Shown piece after piece: positions 24,815 to 33,812 of a stretch of DNA of 64,000 nt. Source of the stretch: Sphingobium sp. (GTDB lineage: Bacteria; Pseudomonadota; Alphaproteobacteria; Sphingomonadales; Sphingomonadaceae); NCBI GenBank assembly GCA_023266575.1, contig JAHFPV010000010.1:62001-126000 (forward strand), in the 5' to 3' direction. Position 1 is the stretch's first letter. Every line of letters begins with the position of its first letter. A program made the position numbers and the translations under genes. A model generated the notes under the pieces. That model was given only the letters and a program-made list of their open reading frames with translations. It did not search any database and was not told the DNA's origin.

Positions 24815-25945
24815 ATGACCATGATCCCGCCTGGCCTTCTTCCCGAAGGATTATCCGACCGCCTGCCACCGCAGGCCGAAGCCTCCGCCCGCCTCGCGCG
24901 CCGCGTGCTGGATACGGTTGCGACCCATGGTTATGAGCGGGTCATGCCGCCGCTTGCGGAGTTTGAGGATACGCTGACCCAGCGGCTCAAATCCATGCGC
25001 GCGCAGGATCTGGTCCGCGCGGTCGATCCGGTGTCGCAGCGCAGCCTGGCGCTGCGCCCGGACATGACAGCGCAGGTCGGCCGCATCGCCGCGACCCGCC
25101 TGGCCACCGCGCCGCGCCCGCTGCGTCTTTCCTATGCCGGGCCGGTGATCCGCCTCAAGGCCAACCAGTTGCGGCCGGAGCGGGAGAAATTGCAGGTCGG
25201 GGCCGAACTGATCGGGTCGGATAGCGTCGCCGCCGCGGTCGAGATCGTCAATGTCGCGATCGAGGCGTTGCAGGCGGCGGGTGTCAGTGGCCTCACCATC
25301 GACTTCACCCTGCCTGACCTCATCGACATGCTGGCTGCCGGGCCGCTGCCGCTGGCGGCGGACGAGCTGGAAGCGGTGCGCACCGAACTCGACGCCAAGG
25401 ATGCAGGCGCGCTTGTCGCGCTCGGCCCGCAGGCGGCGGCCTATCTCCCGCTGATCGAGTCGACCGGCCCGTTCCACGCCGCGATGGAGCGGCTCGAAGC
25501 CTTCAATGCACAGTTGGGCGGCGCGATCGACAGCCGCATCGCGGGCCTGCGCGCTATCGCCAAACCGATCGGCTGGGACATCACCCTGACGCTCGATCCG
25601 ACTGAACGGCACGGCTTTGAATATCAGAACTGGTTTGGCTTCTCGATCTTTGCCGAAGGCTTCATCGGCGAAATCGGCCGGGGCGGCAGCTACGCCATTT
25701 TGCGCGCCGACGGGCAGGACGAACCCGCCATCGGCTTCTCGCTCTATCCCGACCCGCTCATCGACGCGGGCTTTGGTGACGAGGCACCCAAACGCCTGTT
25801 CCTGCCGCTGGGTGCCGACGCAATTCGCGCCGCCGAATTGCGGGCCGAGGGCTGGCACACCGTCGCCGCGCTGGTGGGTGATGAGGATGGCGCGACCCTG
25901 CGCTGCTCGCACTGGCTCGACGGCGCGGAACTGCGCTCTTTCTAA
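24815..25945 (+). CDS. hisZ: ATP phosphoribosyltransferase regulatory subunit
   Basis: A 376-residue class II tRNA-synthetase-like protein. It resembles HisRS in its catalytic core (motif 2 region RPLRLSYAGPVIR and RPDMTAQVGRIAATR) but lacks the C-terminal anticodon-binding domain, as HisZ does. HisZ forms a complex with the short form of HisG and makes it sensitive to histidine. FEYQNWFGFSIFAEGF and GGSYAILRADG near the end are typical. The start may be ATG 24815 or 24821; GGGAGGGAGCTAAGG upstream is partly the right end of the DUF559 cassette. It overlaps the convergent esterase gene by four bases. Confidence 0.92.
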   Translation: MTMIPPGLLPEGLSDRLPPQAEASARLARRVLDTVATHGYERVMPPLAEFEDTLTQRLKSMRAQDLVRAVDPVSQRSLALRPDMTAQVGRIAATRLATAPRPLRLSYAGPVIRLKANQLRPEREKLQVGAELIGSDSVAAAVEIVNVAIEALQAAGVSGLTIDFTLPDLIDMLAAGPLPLAADELEAVRTELDAKDAGALVALGPQAAAYLPLIESTGPFHAAMERLEAFNAQLGGAIDSRIAGLRAIAKPIGWDITLTLDPTERHGFEYQNWFGFSIFAEGFIGEIGRGGSYAILRADGQDEPAIGFSLYPDPLIDAGFGDEAPKRLFLPLGADAIRAAELRAEGWHTVAALVGDEDGATLRCSHWLDGAELRSF

Positions 25946-26808
25946 CGGAATATCCGCGCCAGCCAGTTATCCACGATCGCCGTCCCCGGATAGTCGGGGT
26001 CACCCATCTGCCGGTTGATCTGCATATGGCCGCGCAGCCCGCGGCCCTCCAATGCCTGTATCTCCACCGGCGTGCCTGCGCGTTTCAAGGCAGCGGCCAG
26101 CGCCTCTGATTGCGCCGCGCCATCGTCCCGGTCGACATGCAGGATCAGGAAGGCAGGGGCATTGGGCTTCGCGGCATGGCGGGTCGGCGACAGCGCTTGC
26201 TGCCGCGCGGAATTGGTGCCGAACGCCTGTTCATAGGTGCCCTTCATGAACCGGCCCGATTGCGCCATCTGCGCCGCCACATCATAGGCCGCGCCGTCCA
26301 GCGGGATGATCCCGCGCACGGCATCGGGCGGCAGGCCAGCCTTGGCGAAATAGCGCATGTCCGTCCCCACCAGCGCGACCAGATGCGCGCCCGCGCTATG
26401 CCCCATCAGCACGATTCGGTTCGGATCGACGCCCAATGTCGCCGCGCGCTTGCGCAGGAAAGCGACGGCATCGGCGACATCCTGCGCCTGCTGTTCCACT
26501 GTGGCCCCCGGAACCAGGCGGTAGTCGATGGACGCGAAAGCATAATCAAGCTGTTGATAATGAACGGATTTATGCCGACCGGTGGCATTGTCCTTGCTAC
26601 CGCGCTTCCACCCGCCGCCATGGACGAAAATCACCAACGGCTTTACTATGTTCGGGTCACTGTCGGCTTTGCCAGGCCAGAAATCGAGCGTCTGCGCCGG
26701 ATCGCTGCCATAGGCCATCATTTCCTCTCTAGCCTGCTCCCGCAGCGGCGCGCCGCTGGCGGGGGACACAAGCGACAGGCACAGGGCAAGGATCAACGCT
26801 ATCCGCAC
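25942..26808 (-). CDS. Secreted alpha/beta hydrolase (esterase/lipase family)
   Basis: A 288-residue hydrolase with a signal peptide (MRIALILALCLSLVSPASGA). HGGGW at 63-67 is the oxyanion loop of the HSL/BD-FAE-like esterases, and GHSAG places the nucleophile at Ser138. The Asp (HVDRDDG) and His (GLRGHMQIN) of the triad are visible downstream. It probably cleaves carboxyl esters in the periplasm or outside the cell. It lies tail-to-tail with hisZ (four-base overlap) and divergent from purA, with a 236-base shared upstream region in which I see no clear operator. Confidence 0.87.
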   Translation of the reverse strand: MRIALILALCLSLVSPASGAPLREQAREEMMAYGSDPAQTLDFWPGKADSDPNIVKPLVIFVHGGGWKRGSKDNATGRHKSVHYQQLDYAFASIDYRLVPGATVEQQAQDVADAVAFLRKRAATLGVDPNRIVLMGHSAGAHLVALVGTDMRYFAKAGLPPDAVRGIIPLDGAAYDVAAQMAQSGRFMKGTYEQAFGTNSARQQALSPTRHAAKPNAPAFLILHVDRDDGAAQSEALAAALKRAGTPVEIQALEGRGLRGHMQINRQMGDPDYPGTAIVDNWLARIFR

Positions 26809-27044
26809 GACACATCTCCACAGACGACGGATAATCAGGATTGCGCGCCTGCATCATCTCGTAAAGCCACTGCCCTGTATCAAAGTGTAATCGCTCCCCG
26901 CCTTGACGCGCCCGCCCCGCGCCGCTAACCCGCGCCCGCACCGGGTGCCCCATGTTTCTGTCGGGCGCCCAATCGATCCTACTGGCATGTCGAGTCCCGT
27001 CGAAGGGCATGGCCGGTCCGCGCGGCGGGCGGAGATCTGTATCC

Positions 27045-28334
27045 ATGGCAAATGTAACCGTGATCGGCGCCCAATGGGGTGACGAGGGCAAGGGCAAGAT
27101 CGTCGACTGGCTGTCGGAGCGCGCCGATGTCGTCGCCCGTTTCCAGGGCGGCCATAATGCGGGCCACACGCTGGTGGTCGGCGAGAAAGTCTATAAGCTC
27201 TCGCTGCTGCCATCGGGCATCGTGCGGGGCACGCTGTCGGTGATCGGCAATGGCGTGGTGCTGGACCCGTGGCATTTCCGCGATGAAGTCGCCAAGCTGA
27301 CCGGGCAGGGCGTGTCGATCACGCCCGACAATCTCCAGATTGCCGAAACCTGCCCGCTGATCCTGCCCTTCCACCGCGACCTGGACGGCCTGCGCGAGGA
27401 TGCGAGCGGTGCTGGCAAGATCGGCACCACCCGGCGCGGCATTGGCCCCGCCTATGAGGATAAGGTCGGCCGCCGCGCTATCCGCGTGTGCGACTTGGCC
27501 CATCTCGACGACCTTGGCCCGCAGCTGGACCGGCTGACCGCCCATCATGACGCGCTGCGTGCCGGTTTTGGCGAACCGCCGATCGACCGCGCCGCGCTGA
27601 TGGCGGAACTGACCGAGATTGCCGACTTCATCCTGCCCTTCGTCAAGCCGGTCTGGCTGACGCTCAACCGCGCCAAGGCGGCAGGCAAGCGTATCTTGTT
27701 CGAGGGCGCTCAGGGCACGCTGCTCGACATCGACCATGGCACCTATCCCTTCGTCACCTCGTCCAACACGGTCGCGGGCACGGCGGCGAGCGGCACCGGC
27801 CTTGGCCCCAATGCGGCAGGCTTCGTGCTGGGCATCGTAAAGGCCTATACCACCCGCGTCGGCTCCGGCCCGTTCCCGACCGAACTGGAGGACGCCACCG
27901 GCCAGCGGCTGGGCGAACGCGGCCATGAATTTGGCACTGTCACCGGGCGCAAGCGCCGCTGCGGCTGGTTCGACGCGGTGCTGGTGCGCCAGTCGATCGC
28001 GGTGTCGGGCGTCACCGGCATCGCGCTGACCAAGCTCGACGTGCTGGACGGGTTCGACACGCTCAACATCTGCATTGGCTACAAGATTGGCGAGCAGACT
28101 TACGACTATCTGCCCGCCCATGCGCAGGATCAGGCGAAGGCGCAGCCGATCTACGAAACGATCGAAGGCTGGCACGATACCACCGCCGGCGCACGCAGCT
28201 GGGCGGACCTTCCGGCGCAGGCGATCAAATATATCCGCCGGATCGAGGAACTGATCGGCTGCCCGGTCACGCTCGTATCCACCAGCCCAGAGCGCGAGGA
28301 TACCATCCTGGTGCGCGATCCGTTCGCGGATTAA
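27045..28334 (+). CDS. purA: Adenylosuccinate synthetase
   Basis: A 429-residue enzyme joining IMP and aspartate with GTP in AMP synthesis. It begins [15 protein letters not shown] (catalytic Asp, P-loop) and carries [48 protein letters not shown], and [13 protein letters not shown], all hallmarks. ATG 27045 is chosen because the family begins MANVTVIG and GGAG lies upstream; an in-frame ATG at 26952 would add 31 unlike residues. The next gene, a 59-residue HTH-like protein, starts five bases after its stop. Confidence 0.97.
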   Translation: MANVTVIGAQWGDEGKGKIVDWLSERADVVARFQGGHNAGHTLVVGEKVYKLSLLPSGIVRGTLSVIGNGVVLDPWHFRDEVAKLTGQGVSITPDNLQIAETCPLILPFHRDLDGLREDASGAGKIGTTRRGIGPAYEDKVGRRAIRVCDLAHLDDLGPQLDRLTAHHDALRAGFGEPPIDRAALMAELTEIADFILPFVKPVWLTLNRAKAAGKRILFEGAQGTLLDIDHGTYPFVTSSNTVAGTAASGTGLGPNAAGFVLGIVKAYTTRVGSGPFPTELEDATGQRLGERGHEFGTVTGRKRRCGWFDAVLVRQSIAVSGVTGIALTKLDVLDGFDTLNICIGYKIGEQTYDYLPAHAQDQAKAQPIYETIEGWHDTTAGARSWADLPAQAIKYIRRIEELIGCPVTLVSTSPEREDTILVRDPFAD

Positions 28335-28339
28335 GGGCG

Positions 28340-28519
28340 ATGGCCGAGAAATTCGAGCGGCATCGCCAGCCCTGGACTCAGGATGAGATCCAGAAGCTGC
28401 ACCTGCTGGCGAAGAAAGGCATGGGCCTCAAGGCCATTGCCAAGGCGCTGACCCGGACCGAGGAATCGACCAAGGCCCGTGCCAAGGAAGACGGGTTGAA
28501 CATCGCCAAGCTGCGTTAA
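28340..28519 (+). CDS. Small HTH-like basic protein, 59 residues
   Basis: An ATG at 28340 opens a 59-codon frame ending TAA 28517-28519. The product has the pattern W-T-x-D-E-I, LHLLAKKGMGLKAIAKAL and a second amphipathic helix (ESTKARAKEDGL), like a small helix-turn-helix with a W-x-x-E start similar to GcrA- or SANT-type DNA-binding modules. It is rich in Lys and Ala and has a GC-rich third position, so coding is likely. It sits five bases after purA and is probably co-transcribed. Its end overlaps the convergent Pr6Pr gene by four bases. Function unknown. Confidence 0.75.
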   Translation: MAEKFERHRQPWTQDEIQKLHLLAKKGMGLKAIAKALTRTEESTKARAKEDGLNIAKLR

Positions 28520-29112
28520 CTGCGCTCCGCCATGCGCCGGTCGATCCAGACCAGCGCATGGCCTGCCGCGACGAAGCCTATCGCGATCAGCACGGCATTG
28601 ACCAGCACCGTGCCGATGCCGAGCTTCGCGACGTCGATGAACGGATAGGCATAGCGTCCCTCCGCCATGCCGCGCAGCAAAGCATAGGGCAAATAGAGCG
28701 CGGGAAACAGCGTCCATCCCCATGCATCGCGCCATCGCAACTGGCCTCGCACCGCAAAGGCGATCCACCACAAGGGGACCAGCACGGGCGTCACCTTGTG
28801 CAGCAGCGTATCGGCGAGCAGCGCGCCGCCGCTCAACGTCAACAGTCCGCGCAGCAGCAGGCCATAGATGATCCCGACCAGCAGGATCGCCAGCATGACG
28901 CCTGCCAATCGGCGCGGATGCGGCCGCCCACCGATCGCAACCCAGCCAAAGGCGAGCGCGACGAGCAGATTGGTCAGCACCGTGAAGTAGCGCAGCAATA
29001 CCCAGAGCGTGCCCGCAACCGACCCGGTCTGATCGAGCGTCGCTGCGAATTGCACGACCAGCCCGGCCAGTGCGACAAGGGCCACGATCGCCGCCGCTAT
29101 CCTTGCCGTCAT
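28516..29112 (-). CDS. Pr6Pr family membrane protein
   Basis: A 198-residue inner-membrane protein with about six hydrophobic segments. The pattern of the Pr6Pr (FAR-17a/AIG1-like) family is visible: LLRYFTVLTNLLVALAFG in TM2, LLHKVTPVLVPLWWIAF with the conserved His, and YLPYALLRG followed by YPFIDV. Eukaryotic relatives are lipid (FAHFA) hydrolases using Thr and His; whether bacterial members do this is untested. The start overlaps the stop of the upstream symporter gene by four bases, so the two are coupled. Confidence 0.85.
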   Translation of the reverse strand: MTARIAAAIVALVALAGLVVQFAATLDQTGSVAGTLWVLLRYFTVLTNLLVALAFGWVAIGGRPHPRRLAGVMLAILLVGIIYGLLLRGLLTLSGGALLADTLLHKVTPVLVPLWWIAFAVRGQLRWRDAWGWTLFPALYLPYALLRGMAEGRYAYPFIDVAKLGIGTVLVNAVLIAIGFVAAGHALVWIDRRMAERS

Positions 29113-30419
29113 GCCCGATCCTCCTCACCCGCGGCGATCACTGTCGCCGCGACCAGATCGCCGGTCACGTTGAGCGCAGTGCGGCACATGTCGAGCAGCC
29201 GGTCGACCCCCAGCACCAGCCCGATCCCTTCGGGCGGGATGCCGACCATGCCCAATATCATCGCCACCACGGGCAGCGATCCGGCCGGCACCCCCGCCGT
29301 GCCAATGCCGCCCAAGATGCACATCATCATCACCATGACCTGCTGGGCGATGCTGAGGTCAATGCTGAAAAACTGGGCGAGGAAGATCACCGTAATCCCC
29401 TCGAACATCGCCGTGCCATTCTGGTTGGCGGTTGCGCCGATGGTCAGGACGAAGCGGGCGATGCGGCGCGGCAGGCGCAACTCCTCTTCGGCCACGCGCA
29501 AGGCGGTCGGCAGGGTCGCGTTGGAGGATGCGGTGGCAAACGCCATGACCGTCGCCTCCTGCACGTCGGCGAAGAAGCGCCAAGGCGATCGTTTGGCGAT
29601 GAAGGCGATCAGCAGCGAATAGACGCCGAACATCTGGATCGCCAGCGCCAGCAGCACCACGCCGACATAGGCGGACAGGCGAATGAGCAAGTCCCAGCCG
29701 AAATGTGCGGCCAGGTTGAACATGAAACAGGCGATGGCGATCGGGGCCAGGCGGATCACCAGCCCCATCAGCCGCATCGTCACCGCCAGCAGCCCTTCCA
29801 TCGCACTCAGCAGCAATTGGGTCTGCGGCGTACGGACCAGCATCAGCCCGATGCCGAAAAACAGGGCAAAGACCATCACCGCCAATATGTCGTTACCCGC
29901 CATGGCCGCGACGATATTGTCGGGGACGATGGCGATGAAGGCGGCCATCCCATGCGGCGCGTCACTGCCCCGGCTCAGTATCGCCTGCGCGCCCGGTCCT
30001 GCCTCGCTCAGCATCGCCCGCGCCATGGCCGGGTTAATGCCCGCGCCCGGCCGCAACAGGTCGACCACCAGCAGGCTGACCGCCACTGCAATGGCCGACA
30101 CGACCAGCGTGTAGACCAATGTGCGCAGCCCCACGCGGCGCAGGGCACGGATTTCGCCCATCTCGGCAATGCCGACGATCAGCGCCGACACCAGCAACGG
30201 GATGACCAGCATGAACAGCAGGCGCAGGAAAATCTGGCCGATCGGCCCTGTAACATAGGTGGTGACGTGATCGACCCAGCGCGCGTCAGGCGCGGTCATA
30301 TAGACGGCAAGGCCAACCACCAGCCCGATGACGAACCCGGCCAGCATCTGCCACTGGAGCGACACAGCCGCGGTCCTTGTTCCGGTCTCGGCGCTTGGTT
30401 CGAGGCTCGTGCCGGTCAA
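29109..30419 (-). CDS. Dicarboxylate/amino acid:cation symporter (DAACS), first copy
   Basis: A 436-residue transporter of the GltP/DctA fold. Seen: eight or so hydrophobic segments, MLVIPLLVSALIVGIAEMG, the serine-rich hairpin FATASSNATLPTALR, ATANQNGTAMFEGITVIFLAQ (a NMDGT-like substrate/cation motif, here NQNGT) and GIGTAGVPAGSL, then a final VDRLLDMCRTALNVTGD. Members import C4-dicarboxylates, aspartate or glutamate with protons or sodium. Operon with the Pr6Pr gene. It is clearly different from the second DAACS gene at 31641, so the pair is not a recent duplication. Confidence 0.9.
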   Translation of the reverse strand: MTGTSLEPSAETGTRTAAVSLQWQMLAGFVIGLVVGLAVYMTAPDARWVDHVTTYVTGPIGQIFLRLLFMLVIPLLVSALIVGIAEMGEIRALRRVGLRTLVYTLVVSAIAVAVSLLVVDLLRPGAGINPAMARAMLSEAGPGAQAILSRGSDAPHGMAAFIAIVPDNIVAAMAGNDILAVMVFALFFGIGLMLVRTPQTQLLLSAMEGLLAVTMRLMGLVIRLAPIAIACFMFNLAAHFGWDLLIRLSAYVGVVLLALAIQMFGVYSLLIAFIAKRSPWRFFADVQEATVMAFATASSNATLPTALRVAEEELRLPRRIARFVLTIGATANQNGTAMFEGITVIFLAQFFSIDLSIAQQVMVMMMCILGGIGTAGVPAGSLPVVAMILGMVGIPPEGIGLVLGVDRLLDMCRTALNVTGDLVAATVIAAGEEDRA

Positions 30420-30561
30420 TCGCCTGTCCTCATGTTACAGTAGCTGTCCAACGGTCCGGCGCGGCTGCAAGTTGCACTAAAGGCCAGTCATTTCGCTATA
30501 GCATCGAGGGAGCTTTTGCGCGCCTCTTGCGTTAGCGCGGTCCTGTCCTTTGGAGACCCGC

Positions 30562-31446
30562 ATGATCGTTGATCCCGTCCCCAGTCTGCGCCGCATGGCG
30601 ACAGAAGTGTGGAAGCCGCTGACTATCCTGTTCGTGTGGGACTGTGCCGTCACGATCGCTTATTATGTGCTGCCGTTCAAGGCGCCCGAACTGCCGCTGA
30701 CCATCTTCGGCACCGCGCTGGCGCTGTTCCTGGGGTTCCGGTCCAATTCGGCCTATCAGCGCTGGTGGGAAGGGCGCACCCTGTGGGGGGCGATGATCAA
30801 CGCGTCGCGCAGCCTGGCGCGGGCGACCCGCAATTTCCTGCCCGATCCCGAAGGGCGCGATTTGAAGCGGGAAATCGTCAAGCGCCAGATCGCCTATGTC
30901 AACGCGCTGCGCTGCCAGTTGCGGCGGCTGCCGATCGACGACGATGTCACCCGCTTTCTGGAGGAAAAGGACAAGGGGCTGGCGCTGGCCCGCACCAACG
31001 CGGCCAACGGCCTGCTCGACAGCACCGGGCGGCGCATCGACATTGCCCGGCGTGAAGGGTGGATCGACACGATCCAGCAGACCCAGATGGAGGCGGTGCT
31101 GGTCGATATCGCCAATGCGCAGGGCGGGATGGAGCGGCTCAAAAACACGCCGCTACCGGTGCAATATCGCTATCTGCCGACCATCTTCACCCATCTCTTC
31201 TGCCTCTTCCTGCCGATCGGGCTGGTCGAAACGCTGGGGCTGGCGACGCCTTTGGGGTCAACGGTGGCGGGCCTCATGTTCTTGGCGGTGCTGCGGATCG
31301 GCGACGATCTGGTCGATCCCTTCGCCAACAGCGTGCATGACGTATCGCTCAACGCCATGTGCCGCACGATCGAGATCGACCTGCTCCAGTCCATCGGCGA
31401 CCCCGCACCGGAGCCGCTCAAACCGGTGCGCGGGGTGTTGTGGTGA
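30562..31446 (+). CDS. Bestrophin family ion channel
   Basis: A 294-residue membrane protein of the bacterial bestrophin (UPF0187) family: LGFRSNSAYQRWWEGRTLWGAMINASR is the family signature and RYLPTIFTHLFCLFLPIGLVE and DDLVDPFANSVHDVSLNAMCRTIEIDL follow. Bacterial bestrophins form pentameric cation- or anion-conducting channels in the inner membrane. ATG 30562 follows TTTGGAG; a TTG four codons earlier is less likely. It sits alone on the plus strand between two minus-strand DAACS symporter genes. A dispersed repeat (copy B) starts 10 bases after the stop. Confidence 0.9.
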   Translation: MIVDPVPSLRRMATEVWKPLTILFVWDCAVTIAYYVLPFKAPELPLTIFGTALALFLGFRSNSAYQRWWEGRTLWGAMINASRSLARATRNFLPDPEGRDLKREIVKRQIAYVNALRCQLRRLPIDDDVTRFLEEKDKGLALARTNAANGLLDSTGRRIDIARREGWIDTIQQTQMEAVLVDIANAQGGMERLKNTPLPVQYRYLPTIFTHLFCLFLPIGLVETLGLATPLGSTVAGLMFLAVLRIGDDLVDPFANSVHDVSLNAMCRTIEIDLLQSIGDPAPEPLKPVRGVLW

Positions 31447-31455
31447 GGGCTTAAA

Positions 31456-31634
31456 CCCTCTCCCTTTGAGGGAGAGGGTGTGGAGACTTGGCAGCTTGCT
31501 GCCTAGTCGTAGCAGGGAGAGGGTGTGCTAAGCCAACGCAAGCCAGCCGCCTCTGCGTCGAACCCCCTCTTCCAAGTCCGCCTAAGCGACTGCGTCGCCA
31601 AGGCTTCCTATCCTTCTCCCCGGCGGGGAGAAGG
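31456..31634. repeat. 179-bp dispersed intergenic repeat, copy B (inverted)
   Basis: It contains the same blocks as copy A in reverse orientation: a CCCTCTCCC/GGGAGAGGG hairpin, then GACTTGGCAGC...GCCTAGTCGTAGC, later CCCCCTCTTCCAAGT and GCGTCGCCAAGGC, ending in a CCTTCTCCCC/GGGGAGAAGG hairpin. It lies between the bestrophin stop and the end of the second DAACS gene. Confidence 0.88.
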
Positions 31635-31640
31635 CGATGA

Positions 31641-32972
31641 CTACCCCTTGCGCTCGTCATCCACCATGTCGGGGGCCAGCTCCAGCCCGGCGCGGCCATG
31701 CGCGACTGTATGCGCCGGTGCCTTGGGATGGGGCACGTCGATCGGCTCCTCGACCTCCAGCATCCCCTCCCATTTGGTGATGACCGATGTGGCGATGGCG
31801 TTGCCCAGCACGTTGGTGGCGGTGCGGCCCATGTCCATGAAATGATCGACCGCCAGGATGAAGGCGACGCCCTCGACCGGGAGGTCGAACTGGCCCAGCG
31901 TGGCCGCGACCACGACCAGCGACGCGCGCGGCACGGCGGCGATGCCCTTGCTGGTCACCATCAGCACCAGCAGGATCGTTATCTGGGTCGCGATCGGCAG
32001 GTCGATGCCATAGGCCTGCGCGATGAAGATGGTCGCGAAGGTCGAATACATCATCGACCCGTCGAGGTTGAAGCTGTAGCCCAAGGGCAGCACGAAGCTG
32101 TAGATACGGCGCGGCACGCCGAAGCGATCGAGCTGCTCCAGCATCTTGGGATAGGCGGCTTCGGACGAAGCGGTGGAAAAGGCGATCAATATCGGTTCGC
32201 GGACATAGCGGATCAGCGTGAACATCCGCTTGCCGAGGAATATCGATCCCGCCGCAAACAGCAGCAGCCAAAGCGCGCCCAGCGCGATATAGAATTCACC
32301 GATCAGCTCACCAAAGGTGACCAGCACGCCCAGCCCCTCGGTCGTCACGACCGACGCCAGCGCCCCGAACACGGCGAAGGGGGCGACGCGCATGACATAG
32401 CCTGTCACCTGCAACATCAGCTCGACCATCGATTCGATGACGGTGACGACCGGCTTGCCCTTTTCGCCGATCGCGGTCAGCGCGACGCCGACGAACAGCG
32501 AGAATACGACGATCTGGAGGATCGAATTGTCCGCCATCGCGCCGACCATGGAGGTCGGAAAGACATGCAGGATGAAATCGCGGAAATTGAGCGCTTCGGT
32601 ATTCACGCCCGATTCCGCGCCCGACCGGACCAGGTTCAGCCCTTCCCCCGGCGCGAAGAAATTGACGAAGATCAGGCCCAAAGTCAGCGAAATCAGGCTG
32701 GCGATCACGAACCAGGCAAGCGCCCGCCCGCCGATCCGCCCCAGCGCGGCGCTGTCTCCCATATGGGCGATGCCCGCGACCAGGGTGGAGAACACCAGCG
32801 GCGCGATGATCATCTTGATCAGGTGGAGAAATATGTCGGCCAGCAGGTGGAAATAGCCAGCCACATCCTTGGCCAGCGTCTTGTCGCTGCCAACCCACAG
32901 ATTGGCTGCGAAGCCTACAATCACCCCCAGGACCATGCCGGTGAGAATGAAGGCCGTCAGTCTGTTACGCAT
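31641..32972 (-). CDS. Dicarboxylate/amino acid:cation symporter (DAACS), second copy
   Basis: A 443-residue transporter of the same superfamily as the 29109 gene but nearer to the DctA/GltP type. HLIKMIIAPLVFSTLVAGIAHMGD, FSTASSEAAYPKMLEQL (serine hairpin), GYSFNLDGSMMYSTFATIFIAQ (NLDGS motif) and VTSKGIAAVPRAS are seen, plus MDMGRTATNVLGNAIA near the end. It has a charged C-terminal tail. ATG 32972 is used, preceded by GAGGGACACGG; the open frame upstream to 33089 is Arg-rich and not family-like. Substrate probably a C4-dicarboxylate or acidic amino acid. Confidence 0.92.
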   Translation of the reverse strand: MRNRLTAFILTGMVLGVIVGFAANLWVGSDKTLAKDVAGYFHLLADIFLHLIKMIIAPLVFSTLVAGIAHMGDSAALGRIGGRALAWFVIASLISLTLGLIFVNFFAPGEGLNLVRSGAESGVNTEALNFRDFILHVFPTSMVGAMADNSILQIVVFSLFVGVALTAIGEKGKPVVTVIESMVELMLQVTGYVMRVAPFAVFGALASVVTTEGLGVLVTFGELIGEFYIALGALWLLLFAAGSIFLGKRMFTLIRYVREPILIAFSTASSEAAYPKMLEQLDRFGVPRRIYSFVLPLGYSFNLDGSMMYSTFATIFIAQAYGIDLPIATQITILLVLMVTSKGIAAVPRASLVVVAATLGQFDLPVEGVAFILAVDHFMDMGRTATNVLGNAIATSVITKWEGMLEVEEPIDVPHPKAPAHTVAHGRAGLELAPDMVDDERKG

Positions 32973-33150
32973 CCGTGTCCCTCTAGGCCGCAGGAGCCAA
33001 AGCTCCGCGCTTCTTTTACGTCTGTCAGGCCGACACCTAACAGGCCCATGGGCCACCGGCAATCGGCGCGCGTCAGGGGGCATCAGCATAGACGAACAAG
33101 CGCACGCTTTCCGCGCCTCGCTTCGTCCGAAATGGTGGCGTCAGAAGCGC

Positions 33151-33726
33151 TTAGGGGTAGAGAAAACCCTCGTTCCAGCCATCGCCAGCGCGGGTGAACA
33201 GCCGCCGCTCATGCAGACGATGCTCGCGATCCTGCCAGAATTCGATCCGCTGCGGCGTGACGCAAAAGCCCGACCAGTGCGGCGGGCGCGGCACCGGCCC
33301 GCCCTCGAACCGCGCCCGTTCAGCCTCATAGCGGTCCATGAAGGTCTGGCGGTCGGGCAGGGGGCGGGACTGGTCGGATGCCCAGGCACCCAGCTGGCTG
33401 TCGCGGCTGCGGGTCGCAAAATAGGCGTCGGCAGTCGCATCATCGACCGGGCCGACCGGGCCTTCGATCCGGATCTGCCGCCGCGCCGATTTCCAGTGGA
33501 ACAGCAAGGCCGCATGGGGATTGGCCAGCAGCTCGCCCGCCTTGCGCCCCTCAAAATTGGTGTAAAAGACAAAGCCGTCCGGGCCATGCCCTTTCAGCAG
33601 CACCATCCGCACCGACGGATGGCCGTCCGCGTCTGCGGTGGCGAGCGCCATGGCGTTGCTGTCGTTGATTTCACTCTCGCGCGCCTGGGCGTACCAGTCG
33701 TCGAACAGGGCAAAGGGATCGGTCAT
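33151..33726 (-). CDS. pdxH: Pyridoxamine 5'-phosphate oxidase
   Basis: A 191-residue FMN enzyme that oxidises pyridoxine or pyridoxamine 5'-phosphate to pyridoxal 5'-phosphate. [27 protein letters not shown] is the FMN-binding core; [28 protein letters not shown] and the C-terminal [18 protein letters not shown] and HERRLFTR complete the signature. Size is slightly shorter than E. coli PdxH, as usual in alphaproteobacteria. Transcribed away from the second DAACS gene region with about 86 bases to the next upstream gene's end. Cytosolic dimer by family. Confidence 0.95.
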   Translation of the reverse strand: MTDPFALFDDWYAQARESEINDSNAMALATADADGHPSVRMVLLKGHGPDGFVFYTNFEGRKAGELLANPHAALLFHWKSARRQIRIEGPVGPVDDATADAYFATRSRDSQLGAWASDQSRPLPDRQTFMDRYEAERARFEGGPVPRPPHWSGFCVTPQRIEFWQDREHRLHERRLFTRAGDGWNEGFLYP

Positions 33727-33812
33727 GCCCGGTCTTTAGGGGCCGGACGTGGCCCTGTCGATACGGGCTGACCGAAGGGGAGGGGGTGCCGGCGCGACAC
33801 CCCCTTACATCC

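Noticed and set aside
31698-33197. 499-codon plus-strand frame opposite the second DAACS gene
   Set aside because: Asp/Arg/His/Gln-rich antisense translation typical of the reverse strand of a membrane protein gene; the transporter frame has full family motifs.
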